From positions 4,154,001 through 4,218,000 of the forward strand of contig OX388310.1 of assembly GCA_947579605.1 (NCBI GenBank): a DNA stretch of 64,000 nucleotides. Reading direction: 5' to 3'. A program made the translations under genes and the position numbers. Position 1 is the stretch's first letter. Each line of letters opens with the position of its first letter. Source of the DNA: Athripsodes cinereus. Its lineage: Eukaryota > Arthropoda > Insecta > Trichoptera > Leptoceridae. The notes beneath the pieces are model-generated. The model was not told the origin of the DNA. It did not search any database and saw nothing but the letters and a program-made list of their open reading frames with translations. Shown here piece after piece: positions 1 to 11,332 of the stretch.

Positions 1-674
1 GTAAGAAAAAAAAATCTATGAAAATGGTACAAATATTTTAAATGTCATAAGAAATGTAGTCAATAGTTGAAATGTCGTAAGAATTAGTCTTAATTGATTA
101 AAATGTCAATAATAAAATAGAAAAATGTTAATTATAATTTTAATAATCAATGATGTTTTATCACGAGATAAAGGAAACAATCTAAAAACAGTACAATGAT
201 GCAATTTAGATAACAAAAGACAAAAAAAAATAATCAAAAAAAAATACAAACATTCTTCGAAATGCCAATTTTACATAAGCAATCTTGAAACAAAAAGAAA
301 TCAATATTGCAAAGGCGACATGTATTATGCCTGAAGATACATATGATTTTTATAGGATACTTACAAGCTTCTACAAGAAAGAATAAATTGCTATCACTGA
401 AGTGCATAAGTGAGTCATAAGAATTCGTTATTTTTCCAATTGTCTAAATACGGTTACGCTTTCAGTCAAAAGTCCCATATCGGTCACTTTGTGTGTAAGC
501 TTTAAGCTTTTAGGTAGCAAGCTAAAGGAAGTGTTGAGTAAACAAAAGGGCAATCAACAAAGTTTCACGCTGTTAATCGTGTCGCCTCTGTAAAACATGC
601 CATAGGGGTTTGTCTAAGAAAACGTTATTTGTTGTCTTGAGAAAATACTGTCAATTACGGTGTTATATAAAATA
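1..674. other. AT-rich spacer, nothing recognised
   Basis: No long open frame, palindrome or repeat shared with the rest of the window was recognised. Poly-A and AT-rich tracts dominate. Confidence 0.5.
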
Positions 675-880
675 TTTCACGGCAAATGGGGTGGCCAGTA
701 GTCGAACTGCTAGTAATAAACATGCATGTCTTCGTTTTCGCGTCAATAAAAGTTAAGACATCCTTGGTGGCGTGCCTCATCGCTGAACTGAATATGTATA
801 CTACCTTAAAACGTGATGTTTATCAAACACCTGCACATTCATGGGCAGTTGAAAACTCATAGAAAAGAGTACCTGTATTA
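675..880 (-). repeat. Repeat family A, copy 1
   Basis: Reverse complement of the commonest repeat in the window. Landmarks in the element's own direction are a segment containing ATCGCTGAA, an internal segment with GCATG, and a 3' end ending CTACCCCACTTGTGGGATAT then GCCGTGATGG plus a TAG-rich tail. This copy keeps the middle and upstream parts but lost bases in the GTGGGATAT segment. The shared 3' end, variable 5' end and microsatellite tail suggest a truncated LINE or SINE 3' region. Confidence 0.6.
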
Positions 881-1117
881 AACATTTGATATGTTTGAAT
901 TTTCGCTGCTCCGTCATGAAATTTTAATTTTTCTATCGCTGTATATTTGTAAATGGAATTAAATATGAAGGGTACATAATTATGACGATTGAGCTATGTA
1001 ATAAAACACAATGACACAAAATTGTAAAATACGTTGTGTTTAATACTTTGAACTCAAAAATGATATATTTGATTTGCATTTATATAATAATTTATTGTTA
1101 TTTATTTTGAATATCTT

Positions 1118-1228
1118 ATTTTTTTATTGGCACATAGAAGACGGCCTGCATGCTTATTACGTGCAGCTGTTCTGCTGGCTACCCCATTTGTGGGATATGC
1201 CGTGATGGTGTATTAGTAGTAGTAATAG
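1118..1228 (+). repeat. Repeat family A, copy 2 (3' end with TAG tail)
   Basis: Carries the GCATG block, the TCTGCTGGCTACCCC block and GGGATATGCCGTGATGG, followed by a TAGTAGTAGTAATAG tail. The tail marks the 3' end. Truncated at the 5' side. Confidence 0.65.
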
Positions 1229-1453
1229 TATTTATTTAGAAATTGCTACCACATAAATGGGTTTTTATTTTCCTCCAATACTCGTAGTCCATTTTCAAAT
1301 CTGTTGTTTCTTCTAAATATTTGTATTGGAAATTTTACAAGTAAAATGAAGAACAGCAAGAGATAGAAAATATAAAATATTATATTAGTTGAGTTGACGT
1401 TATTTTGTAAAACTACACGTTTAAATATTGAAGAAAACACGGTTGGTTTTAGT

Positions 1454-2037
1454 TTAACTTTGTATTTATGTAATTATATATTGACCAGTCGATTTTGACA
1501 AAGGCCCAGAAGACATTTCAAAAGGCCTAGGCCAAGAAATATTGGTCAATTTCTACTATACATAGGTTATCCAATAGTATCCAGTTAGAAAATATATAAT
1601 TATTAATGATCATAGTAGTATTTATTTTAATTATCTTTCATTATACACCGTTACAAGATATCATGGAACATCCAGATATGAAATGGGGGAGGGATACAAA
1701 TTATATTTATATAATGATTTATTCTTGTACATAGTTGAATTACATGGCATAATTTATTATGCATTTAAATAATATTGCAATCACTGGACAAGATGCAACT
1801 CCTCGCCCCATATGGCTTCTGCGATATCTTGTAACGGTATACAGTGAAGGATAATAAAAATACGTAATACTATGATCATCAATATATGTATTATGTTGTC
1901 ATAATGGGTACTACTGGATAACCTATAGTAGAAATTGACCGAAATATCTTTATCATAATGCACCAGAACGACACCTTTTATGACAACAATTTTATAAGTC
2001 AAAACCTGGTCACTATATAATTAAATACAAAGTTTAA
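1454..2037. mobile_element. Fold-back element (MITE-like), about 580 bp
   Basis: The two halves are imperfect inverted repeats. The left arm (about 1454-1690) starts with TTAACTTTGTATTTATGTAA and the right arm (about 1800-2037) ends with its near complement. Both arms share a GACCAG..TTTTGAC block, a GGTCAATTTCTACTATA block, a GATCATAGTA block and an ACCGTTACAAGATATC block. No transposase is visible, so it would be non-autonomous. The open frame across 1781-2002 is an arm shadow, not a gene. Confidence 0.6.
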
Positions 2038-2700
2038 AAATATAATTTTTTTACATTGAAATGAAATTATCACAGGAAACATAACCCAGATTATTTCGTT
2101 TCATGTATGCTTTGTGTTGCATAGTCTCATTCGTGAGGTGCATTTAAGTGAACCAAACAAAATAAAAACGTAAATTTATATGTTTGCTAAAAATACGCGA
2201 TAGTATTGCATTAATGTAAATATCATACAACTTTTAGAAGCTACGAATAAAATTTATAATTTGTATGGATAAAAAATATTTTACCTTTATCTCTCATGGG
2301 CACAAGCGTACTGGCATACTACTAAAATGTTTACCGCAATTTAAAATCTATAGCAACCATTCTTATCTATAAAGAGGGTCCTTTTAACCACATTATAATC
2401 ACGAAACCTTTTCTGAGCCTTAACTGGTATTATTATTATATTGTGATACTCAAGTATATTCAGGACGAGGACCACACTTATATATTCATTTCATGACCAT
2501 TTTGTGGTACTCTTGGTCTACCCATATAGTGATATATTACGCTCACATGAGGCGGAAATTAATCACCGTTTCTGAATTATTATAAAACTGTTTGTACTTT
2601 GGGGGATAAATAAAAGGCTTCTGTATCCCCAAAAAAACAATAAAATAAATATTAAAACAGCATATTACACAAGTCATTTAAAAGCTGGTACTCGATAAAC
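2038..2700. other. AT-rich spacer
   Basis: No gene or recognised repeat. Only low-complexity AT tracts. Confidence 0.45.
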
Positions 2701-2701
2701 G

Positions 2702-2850
2702 TCACGAACAATATAATGCTTTCCGTGGTTCCCGATGGAAACATTTCATAGAATAAAAAACTAAATTAGTAATAGTAAATGCAAATAAACCTACTTCTAA
2801 GATCATTACAGCAATCAATATACTGGTGTCTTTTAGGTGAAAGAGATCGC
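2702..2850 (-). other. Possible terminal exon with one membrane segment
   Basis: A minus-strand open frame of 107 codons (2702-3025) contains a good 3' splice-site consensus (pyrimidine tract, then CCCACAG at 2851-2857) just before a better-looking segment. Read from 2850 it gives about 49 residues: a short polar start, a roughly 22-residue hydrophobic stretch, then a Cys/Arg/Lys tail and a stop. This could be the last exon of a membrane protein gene, but the family is not recognised, no upstream exon was found, and the upstream part overlaps repeat family B at 3022. Chance is quite possible. Confidence 0.2.
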
Positions 2851-3021
2851 CTGTGGGAAAAATCAAACCAATGTTCCCTTGATTGAAAACGGCCTCGAAT
2901 AACATATTAAAAATCTTGATTTTAGAGATAAGATTTGAGAAATCACTTGCCCAGATTGTCTTATTTTTTGTTGCACTAATTTGAACGTTGAAGAGAGAGA
3001 AGTACCTAGTATAAAATATTG

Positions 3022-3165
3022 CCACGATGGTGGTTTTGACCAGCTAGCCCTTCAGCCTGCCCAATGGCCCGTTCATGAGGACAATTTTGGTTCGAATGTG
3101 CGGGAAAATAGGAGTCTACGCGTCCAGAGAAATTCAGGTTTGAGGTAAATGTCTCTTCAATGTAC
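3022..3165 (-). repeat. Repeat family B, copy 1
   Basis: Closely matches 56456-56612 in the same orientation. Both encode, on the minus strand, a short frame with the block HSNQNCPH followed by RAIGQ. The second copy differs at scattered bases. It may be a LINE or SINE 3' piece; the family is not recognised. Confidence 0.6.
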
Positions 3166-3299
3166 AAATTTGCTAGTGTAAAAATAAGAATCAAATAAAT
3201 TGAATTTCCCAGACTTCTGTACTTTTAGGGTGGTAGGTGGGTCTTTCAATGCATAAAGAGGATAATCTATAGGTGTTTAAAGTAATACAGTTATTTTTA

Positions 3300-3346
3300 T
3301 GCCTACCCCACTTGTGGAAGATGATGCAATGATATATTATTATGCA
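3300..3346 (+). repeat. Repeat family A, short degenerate 3' fragment
   Basis: Only GCCTACCCCACTTGTGG and a degraded GATGATGCAATGAT remain of the family A 3' end. Confidence 0.35.
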
Positions 3347-5522
3347 GGTACATACCTATATGCTATTATTTCCCGAGAAGGTTTTGTGATTTGCTCACCT
3401 TACTTAATGACATAACAAGCACTTGAACTCCTGTTTACTTCTAACAAAATTTACCAAATAAATCACGTTATACTTTGTATGAAGGAGCTTACTCACGTAG
3501 TTTCTCAAAATTCGATTTAGTGTTAGATTATATTCGGAGATAAGTGAGAATAATTAATTATTAGTCCTTAATGAATTTATAATTACTTAGTGAAGTATCA
3601 ATATTGAATAATATTTTGTTTGTAGGTACTCCTAGTAAATTTACAGGATGATTCAAAGTAATAAAGTAATGCAACATACTTATTGGAGTTTATTATTTAT
3701 TTACATACTTAATTTAAAGAGTTCAAGATCATTTACATAGTACCTACACTTAGTTTGTAAATTCATACGAATTGAAATTATATAAAAATATTTATTTAAT
3801 TATTTATTCAAATATTTAATTAACACAACTCAAAATAGAAATCAATGTTGCTGGTATCAGTAAAAAAAAATGGTGGTTTACAGAGATTAGACAAACAAAA
3901 TATAAATATACTCGTAATTAACATTATTTGACAGTATTACAGAGATATGACGTTGATTTTAAAAAATAAATAGATTTCACACAACATTACATAATATTAT
4001 TCCAAATTTTCAAAACTTTTCACAAGCATACAAATTCTTTTACCATATTTTTTGGATATCTGCACTCTTTGAGATGGTAATGTACCTATATTTAAATTAT
4101 TTTTGATTGCAGGTACAGAAAACCATCACGAACTTTGTTTTTGGTGTCGCATTAATTTTGATATGGTCAGTAGTTCGAGTATTGTGTCCATGCACGCTAT
4201 TGTCAGATGACCCGTAAGTGTGATTTTAATTCTCCTCGTTTGATTTTATTTATATTGCTATTAAACAGTAGGTATAAATTATGTTATGAAATTTACTTAA
4301 CAGGCAGACTGAGTCAGTTTTTTATTTTACTTTGTCTCAGCGCTTTAACATTATTTACTTTACTTTTTTTTAATGCATTGCATTGGTCTTTTCAGTAGTT
4401 GTCAATAATGTTCATCTCTCCTGCAGTTATTTATAAGTCAGTTATTTTTGTCAGTTTATTTACACTATGTTTGTTTTTGAGAGACTAATCCACATTCCTT
4501 TGCATTGAGACTCTGAACTGCATATTACAATGTAATAAGGCCACCACTCCTGTGATGTGAAACACAATGAAAGAATAAAAAGTCATATGTTTCATTTACA
4601 AATTAAACACGTCAGCTCTTTTGACGATTCCAACAAACGGAGATAACTATTTTGTTTTATTTTTTCTTTACGTGAATAGACAATAAATGTTTCTAATAAA
4701 ATCAACAATACCATTAACATACATACACATAAAACAATTCAGACTACAAAGCATCCGCCGATCAAAGGTACTCGCTTTCAATTAGTTCTCAGAATGTAAA
4801 TGCATTAATGCAGCATTATTAACTCATGACAATCCCGCTATCCCGCCCACACCTACTACCATCCGTAAAACAGACACTACGTACAGAGAGAGACAGCTCC
4901 ACATAACAAAATGTCTTGTCAATTAGGTAGAATCAAATAAGTTGCTAGGTTTGATCGCAAAATGAATTAATAATTTATTATAAATAAATTTTAAAGAGAA
5001 AATGGAGAGATCTAGGTAGATGTAGTTGGAAAAGGATGTAAACGAGTTACATGCAATTCAAAATATTTTTATCCAGCATTGGATGGACACAAAAGAAAAT
5101 AATGAATAAAGAAAGTAATAGTACGATTATGTTTTGATGGAATGAGAATTTCAATTGATCTGCAAAATGGTAAAATAAATGTACAAAATATAATTATGAA
5201 TCAATTCAAATGTTACAAAAACTTAGAACGTTGGAGTCATCGTGTATATTTTTCTTGAAAAATGTAATTAATAATTTTCTGGAAAAATTATACTGCTCTA
5301 GATGTTGCTTCAAAGCACATAATGTTATTTTTTACCTTTATAATTTAACTCATTCAAAAGTCAATTCAATTAACTATTTTTCTAACTACTGTGTGTGATA
5401 AACATGGAGAACCGAACGCCAAGTCGATCAATCCTTATACATTTTTTTCATGTTTTGAATTTTTGACACAGTTGAATGTCGGGAACTGGATTTTTTACTT
5501 ACTAGAAGTGTAGATGTCAAAC
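3347..5522. other. AT-rich spacer, 2.2 kb, nothing recognised
   Basis: No open frame with coding character and no match to the repeats elsewhere in the window. Small frames (such as 4207-4398) are low-complexity and were not called. Confidence 0.45.
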
Positions 5523-6053
5523 ATATTTTGAACTACTCCAGATTAATAATTCTAATTGATCACACTCATCCATAGACACCCTTTTTGAATAGGTATTAAC
5601 TAGATAGGTATTTTGTATATGATACACATAGGTACCTATATAAGTGAACTTCCTTAAGGAGTGTACAACACAGAGTTTCGACGCTTATGAATCGACTTAG
5701 GCTCGGTTAAGAGTACTCTTTAAACCTAGGTAACATTCCCAATTCCTCTGTGCCATGCTTATCACATGACTTGAATTTTTTGGAAGTTGTATAAAAAAAA
5801 TTCAAGTCATGTGATAAGCATGGCACAGAGGAATTGGGAATGTTACCTAGGTTTAAAGAATACTCTTAACCAATCCTAAGTCGATTCATAAGCGTCAAAA
5901 CTCTGTGTTGTGTACTCATTAAGGAAGTTCACATAATTATGTACCTATGTGTATCATATACAACATATCTACCTAGTTAATAAATATTCAAATAGGTTGT
6001 CTACGGATGAGTGTGATCAATTGGAATGATTAATCTGGAGTAGTTCAAAATAT
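5523..6053. repeat. Very large inverted repeat (fold-back, 2 x about 260 bp)
   Basis: The left arm (5523 to about 5780) is the reverse complement of the right arm (about 5792 to 6053), with a spacer of about 11 nt (GGAAGTTGTAT). Pairing is nearly perfect near the centre and slightly diverged outside, with small indels. No open frame spans it. A transcript would fold into a dsRNA stem of about 260 bp. It may be a fold-back transposon or a hairpin-RNA locus. A SINE begins immediately to the right. Confidence 0.75.
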
Positions 6054-6065
6054 AACATAACATGT

Positions 6066-6300
6066 ATAGACAATTCACACAGACCGAGCCAGTACCAAAC
6101 TAATATATATGAATCTTGTATTATGGGTACTAACACGACGATACACATATATACAATGCACTGAACACATATACATGTACACCCAGACCCAGGACAATTT
6201 GAAAAAGGTCATTCTTCATTTTGCTCTGGCTGGGAATCGAACCCGGGACTCTTCGTGACTTAAAGGCAAGTGCGTTAGCCTCCGCGCCACACCGGTCGTT
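6066..6300 (-). mobile_element. tRNA-derived SINE, copy 1
   Basis: Minus strand. The head holds RNA polymerase III internal promoter elements: box A as the complement of CCTCCGCGCCA (6279-6289) and box B as the complement of GGAATCGAACC (6233-6243). The tRNA-like part is followed by an unrelated body containing the complement of CCGAGCCAGTACCAAAC. The body recurs at 26724-27165 and 57548-57590, which makes this a SINE and not a tRNA gene. Confidence 0.7.
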
Positions 6301-6885
6301 TGTTTATTTATATAAAATATGCAAACGCCGATTATTTTTATTCAACACGTGGCCATTCTAAGAAAATTTATCATTCTATGTAAATAACCTTCCTGTAGAT
6401 ATTGTAAAGATAAAATGTTTTTTAAATATATTATATTTTTGAGATTTTCAATTCCCAGTAAAAGGTTAAAAGGTATAAAAAATATTTCAAAGTCCTTAAA
6501 ATTAGTAATCGGTGTTGTAAGCAAGAATCTTCACAAATTAAGGTTAGCAGTTTAATAAGCAGAGTTTATTTTGTTTTTTCGTAGTAATTAATTTATTTTA
6601 CCAATTTAAAGTTTAGCTAACCAAATTTTGTCTATGTAGTATGTATAACAATGATTTACTTATCGTAGTTTTTCACAGCGGCGTATCTAAAGTTTTCATA
6701 CTGAGAAAGCTCACCCTTAAACTAGTATATTAAAAAATATCTAAAAATGGGTGTATTTTTTTATATATTTCATATTATCTGTATGTGTGGGTACTTGACT
6801 AATAAATGAGTACAAAATAAGACGATAATAATAATAACATTAAAGAAAACGTCATTTATAAATTAAAATTAAATAAAACTATAGA

Positions 6886-7030
6886 TGCTGGAACAAGCTG
6901 CCTCAAGGTCTGCGAGAAGAGGCGAATGGAGAAATCTTCAAAAGGAAACTGAAAGTACAACTTTTTGTTGAGAGTTTCGGACGATAGATGCACAATACGG
7001 TGCCTTTAAGATCAGCCTTCTAGTAAGGTG
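6886..7030 (+). pseudogene. LINE C-terminus fragment (CR1/L2-type ending)
   Basis: The plus-strand frame reads WNKLPQGLREE, then IFKRKLKVQLF, and a stop near 6990. This is the W-N-x-L-P-x-x-x-R ... F-K-x-x-L-K-x-x-L-F signature found at the C-terminus of many CR1/L2-like non-LTR reverse transcriptases. The rest of the element is missing (5' truncation). The class is inferred from the motif only. Confidence 0.6.
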
Positions 7031-8164
7031 ATGAGTGAAATAGAAATATAACACAAATAAGCACCATTTGCAACCACACGTGCAAGCGAGACAAACGTTA
7101 TATTATGTTATTCCTTACTTTGATTCATCTTCAGTACGGCTGCACTAAGGTGCGCCAAGTGCTAATGTATATTACTCATTTGCAAAGATTCGAGTAAAAT
7201 TTTAAATATCTCCTCCGATCATTATTGCGTAGACTTGTTTAATTTTTTTTAATTCTGCAGCTTCAAATACTCGTCAATACAGTCGGGCTTTTGGGTTCAT
7301 ATGGAAGAACCGCCCCTGGTGTTTCTGACCTTAAAGAAAATATATTATTATCGAGTATTTTATCAAAAAGACTACTGAATTATATTTCTAGGCAAACCTC
7401 ACTTGACCCGTATCTTTTGTGGTATTTGAATAAGACTTCAGTTACGAGAATAGGTAGGAGGTGCTTCAGAATTATTATTGTTATGGAAATGTGAAGTGGT
7501 AATATTGAACTCTCTTGCCGTATTCTCATAATATTATAGTAAACCTACTCGAGATTTATGGTTATTATGTTAAGAAGCAAAGAGGTTTTAATTCATAGTC
7601 CCACAGTCTTTCTTAACCATCAGGACTATAAGGTAGAAATATGCCTGCTCCAATCGGAGGAGCAGAAGATGTGTGGTCAGATTGGAGTTATTTCTATTCA
7701 CCTTTCATTCTTAAACGTTCTTCTTGGGATCACAAGGCGGAAACACCTTCATTCGTTCATACCATTATAATTATGTTATTATGTATATAATTATTTATTT
7801 ATTAACAATTCGCGGCGTTAGCCTTTTACATGTTATAGGTATATTTACATACATAGTTCATATGATGTATACATAGAAAATTAAGACACAACAATCATAA
7901 TAAAAAGTCAATAAAACACAAAAAAAGAACAATACAATTATCAGTATCACAGCATAAGTTATGAATGGAGAAAAAAAAGTCAATGGATCACAAGTCAATT
8001 CGATAGTAGGTTATATTGTCAAATTTTCAATAAACGAGTATTTATGAGATTATTTCAAACAAAAATAAATGGGACGTCAAGTAGCACACATGACACAGTC
8101 TTTAAAAATGGATGTTATAGAATTAAAATAATTTATGTTAAAACTGTATGTTTGCGAAAGGAAA
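7031..8164. other. Spacer with a possible minus-strand LINE tail
   Basis: TTATTTATTTATTAAC at about 7791-7806 followed by low-complexity sequence to about 7960 resembles the TAAA-type tails of minus-strand LINEs. Nothing else is recognised. The small frames at 7291-7494 and 7558-7770 have no recognisable domain. Confidence 0.35.
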
Positions 8165-8405
8165 AAAAAGTACCATCACGGCACTTCCAAAAAGTGGAGA
8201 AGTCAGTGGATCAACTGCATGTAATAGACATACAAGCTGTCCTCTCGATGCCAATAGAGAAATTAAGAAATTTAGGAAGAGTGGCACACATCATCGTAGA
8301 AATGAAGATGTTTAAAGTTTTTAACGTGATGTTTTACGAATACCTGCATCTTACAAAATTCTAAAAAAACTAACAGAAAAGAGTGGGAGACCTGATCTTT
8401 ACTAG
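8165..8405 (-). repeat. Repeat family A, copy 3 (long)
   Basis: One of the longest copies. It starts at the degenerate tail ACCATCACGGCAC and runs through TCAACTGCATG, TCCTCTCG and AACGTGATGTTTTACGAA to a GGGAGACCTGATCTTTACTA block that recurs near 39540. The 106-codon frame at 8044-8364 lies across this repeat and is not a gene. Confidence 0.6.
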
Positions 8406-9080
8406 GGAATCTACGAAAAAATAAAGCTCTTCCGTTTAAATAATTTCTGGACCAATTAAATCAACATGTCCATCCTAAGAATTTGGTGCACGTGAGAATC
8501 TTTTCTCTCAGCTTTGTTTTATATTTTCCCAACCTTCATGAATCACCCGATATATCAAAATATAAGTAATAGAACTATGTATGCGATAAATTATTAAATT
8601 GGCATTACATAATATATCATACATAAATTATGACATCAAAGTAATAAATGTATGGTATAGACTCTTCTATGTGTCTTAAGCTGAGCCATGACATAATCCA
8701 ATATACCTACGCATAAATCCTTTGGCAAACATTTAAGCGTTTGCCTTCCCAACAGAACAATATTTCATGTCAATATTATTACCAATATATACTGCAATGT
8801 TACTGTATTATGTATTACCAATATATTATACTTTAATATTATCTCACTGTTGTTATTATTATCGCGATGCAATAAATATTTCAGGACGGCTTTATCAGTC
8901 GATTATATTGTGTCCAATAGATTAATAAAAACGTTAATATAATTATGACCATTATACGAGTATTTTGAATATTCAGATTCAAGTATGCTGAAGTTGTATG
9001 AGAGGAACAAATTTAAAAGTGTTTAGAATATTTCCTGTTTCTTTTTTATTGCTTTACTGGGTTTGAGCACAACGTATAGT
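8406..9080. other. AT-rich spacer
   Basis: No gene or recognised repeat seen up to the MITE that hosts the LTR element. Confidence 0.4.
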
Positions 9081-9170
9081 TGACAAAACCAATCAAATAC
9101 CTCGATTGGAGAACCAAGTTTACACAACGTATGTAATATTGTACAAATTCTCTTCGAAAGAAGTGAAAAT
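9081..9170. mobile_element. Left half of a hairpin MITE split by the LTR element
   Basis: The segment TGACAAAACCAATC...CTCGATTGGAGAACCAA is the inverted complement of 16847-16890, on the far side of the LTR element. The central GAAGTGAAAATGTGTCCC, interrupted here after AAAT, pairs with GGGACGCCTTTCTCACTTC on the right. With one AAAT copy removed, the uninterrupted element would be about 213 bp. A related right half occurs at 41036-41130. Confidence 0.7.
9167..9170. repeat. Target-site duplication AAAT (left)
   Basis: AAAT directly precedes the LTR TG terminus and recurs directly after the CA terminus at 16763-16766. A 4-bp duplication is usual for Ty3/gypsy integrases. Confidence 0.8.
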
Positions 9171-9869
9171 TGACATGGATCGGAAGAATGAGATGGCTGA
9201 GAAATAAAACATGAGTACAGGTTTAACAAAAAAAAATGAATATATTCTAAAGACAAAACAAAAAAAAGAGCATAAGCATGGATTTATATGGTTTCAAAAT
9301 TAATCGGAAATCTATTACGGAATCTGTTGGTGGTTGCTTCAGACCCTGCCTCGGCTGAGGATGGTATGGCAGAGAGTGTCTTATATTGGGTATTTCCAGA
9401 AGTTGCCTCTCGTTGTGATTGTTGGGGACAGTACTGCTTAGTGGTCCATCAGAGTTGATGTTGTTCCGATGAAGTTCAGATGATGAATAATATCAGTACT
9501 GACTTGGTAGATGGCAGTAAGGGGCGCTCGCTCAGGGGTCGCTACTGCGCATGTCCTCCCCGCTCTGTAACCACCCCTCCACAAGGTTTTGGTGCTGCCC
9601 CAGAGAATGCCCACGTGATCCACGTTCTCTTTTTGATTTCACCATACGTTGAAAGGGGTACATGTATAATAGGTACTATATTATAAAATAGGTACGATGT
9701 TTAATTACTAAAGGCGGGAAGACAGACACGATTTCGCCACACTGATGAAATAGGAATTTACTTAGGTATAGTTAGTGAGTTAGTTGGATAGCGAAAAAAA
9801 TAGGTATTAATTTATTAGTAGGTAAGGAGATTTATATTTTTGAATCATCAGCACAGCAAACACACGTCA
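9171..9869 (-). repeat. LTR, 3' copy (699 bp)
   Basis: Begins TGACATGG and ends ACACGTCA on the plus strand. The same sequence occurs at 16064-16762. It contains a GC-richer core near 9513-9600. The reverse-complement strand has TATA-like (near 9670-9690) and AATAAA-like (near 9803) sequences suited to promoter and polyadenylation roles. The small frames at 9438-9623 and 9480-9686 repeat exactly in the other LTR and are not genes. Confidence 0.9.
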
Positions 9870-9893
9870 ATCTCGCCCACCCCCAGTTGATCC
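9870..9893 (-). other. Polypurine tract next to the 3' LTR
   Basis: On the minus strand the bases before the LTR read CTGGGGGTGGGCGAGAT. A purine-rich tract in this position primes plus-strand DNA synthesis in LTR retrotransposons. Confidence 0.65.
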
Positions 9894-9982
9894 AAAAATA
9901 TGAAATTGTGTTACATTATTACAAATATATGGAATTGGGTTACATTATTACTGAAAATATGAAATTGTGTTACATTATTATA
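9894..9982. repeat. Short tandem repeat in the element's 3' region (about 30 bp x 3)
   Basis: Three tandem units share ATATG(A/G)AATTG(T/G)GTTACATTATTA. They lie in the 3' non-coding part of the LTR element, close to the 3' LTR. Confidence 0.65.
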
Positions 9983-10326
9983 TATATATAAAGAAGGGCG
10001 CCAGAGAATTTTTTTTTTTTAATTGGGTAAATCCTCAAACCAATAGAAGTAATGAATGAAAATAAGCATGAAGATTAATTATAAGTTTCTGAATTCTAAA
10101 GACACGTAATTTTTCACAAATAAGCATACTAAGAAACCAGAACATTCTGCAAACAACACACCCACATCTCGAGAAATCAATAGGCATATCTAGATAGCTC
10201 AAAATATCACATAATATTATAACTAATTTTTTTTTTTACCCAAACAATCAAAAGGAATCAACATTCCTCGTCGTATACAATATTACATATTTTTACAACA
10301 TATATATATTTTTTTATATAATATAA

Positions 10327-10590
10327 CGGGCAACAGAACAGTATTATTTTTCATTTCACAATTTTACATAATTTTATCTTTAATGTCAATAACTAACATA
10401 ACATATTTTTATAATATAGGCATCAGAACCTTTCACAATTTTACATCATTTTATCTTTAATATCAATAATTAACATTACATATTTTTATAATATAGGCAT
10501 CAGAACCTTTCACAATTTTACACCATTTTATCTAATATCAATAATTAACATTACATTTTTTTTTGAATAATATAGGCATCACCCAATAAT
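10327..10590. repeat. Tandem repeat, about 77 bp x 3+, in the element's 3' region
   Basis: Units share ATAGGCATCAGAACC, TTTCACAATTTTACATCATT and TATCAATAATTAACATTACA. The AGGCATC landmark occurs at about 10418, 10495 and 10574, with a more diverged unit at 10327. The 9870-10837 region has no open frame, so the element carries about 1 kb of repetitive 3' non-coding sequence. Confidence 0.7.
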
Positions 10591-10837
10591 CACAAATTAA
10601 TATACATATGAGTTATGCGAATGTATTATTTTCTAAACTACTGCGAAAAATTCAGACAATATTTACAATGTCAGAACTCTCCCCAGTGTCCGGGATAATA
10701 TACTCTCAATTTTGATATTTTATCATTTTCATATTATTTACACACATTATCTACATCAATGTTAATAGCTACTTACTACGTACTACATACTAATATATAC
10801 AAGTATTTAATATGTTCTAAGAGTTACTTTTAACTGT

Positions 10838-11332
10838 TTACATTGCACCAGAATCTTCAGGTTCTTCAGGAACTAGCCTGAGATCGTCAGAATGGATTTT
10901 GATGGGTTTCCCATTCTTCTCCACCCAGTACACGTGACCCCGGCCCACTGGGAAAAGAATCTTATGGGGACCACTCCATTTCGGTGCAAATCCCGCGTGG
11001 AACCCAGCAGCTTTATTCGACAATGGGTGTTCCCTAGTCATCACTTCTTGACCCGTCTGAAAACGGGACACGGCATGTGACTCAGGGGCGTACGTCCGAC
11101 TATATTTCCCCTGATTCTTCCGCATAACCTCGTCTATGACCCCACGATCCCGCTGATCAGGGGTAACCGAGTCAGATGTAGTGCCCAATTTCCATTCCCC
11201 TGGACGTTTGGTTTCTAGGCCAAATAGGGCGTGGCTTGGAGTGCACCCTATGGCCTCATTCTGTCGAGTTCGAAGGGAACCGAGAATCTCATTAAGGTAG
11301 TCTTCCCAATAGCGATGTGGGTTATTCTGCAA
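10838..11332 (-). CDS. pol: Integrase C-terminal part, out of frame with pol
   Basis: This frame continues the integrase after the main pol frame ends at 11322. The first residues (QNNPHRYWEDYL) match the usual conserved block after the catalytic glutamate, followed by the TPSHALFG block and a C-terminal module with KWSGPHKI and VYWVEKNGK, equivalent to the GPY/F chromodomain-like tail of Ty3/gypsy integrases. The listed start is a TTG and is not a true start. The pol frame loses register at a run of seven A residues (minus strand, about 11347-11354), 10-20 codons upstream. The final stop is at 10838. It should be read as the 3' end of the same polyprotein. Confidence 0.85.
   Translation of the reverse strand: MQNNPHRYWEDYLNEILGSLRTRQNEAIGCTPSHALFGLETKRPGEWKLGTTSDSVTPDQRDRGVIDEVMRKNQGKYSRTYAPESHAVSRFQTGQEVMTREHPLSNKAAGFHAGFAPKWSGPHKILFPVGRGHVYWVEKNGKPIKIHSDDLRLVPEEPEDSGAM

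Noticed and set aside
1781..2002. 73-codon minus frame
   Set aside because: Lies within one arm of the fold-back element; the other arm does not preserve it.
6212..6297. tRNA gene
   Set aside because: Boxes A and B are present, but the sequence continues into a repeated body and recurs elsewhere. It is a SINE head.
8044..8364. 106-codon plus frame
   Set aside because: Most of it lies in repeat family A read backwards. No domain.
9438..9686. Small frames inside the LTR (also at 16331-16579)
   Set aside because: They are present identically in both LTRs, overlap each other on opposite strands and show no domain.
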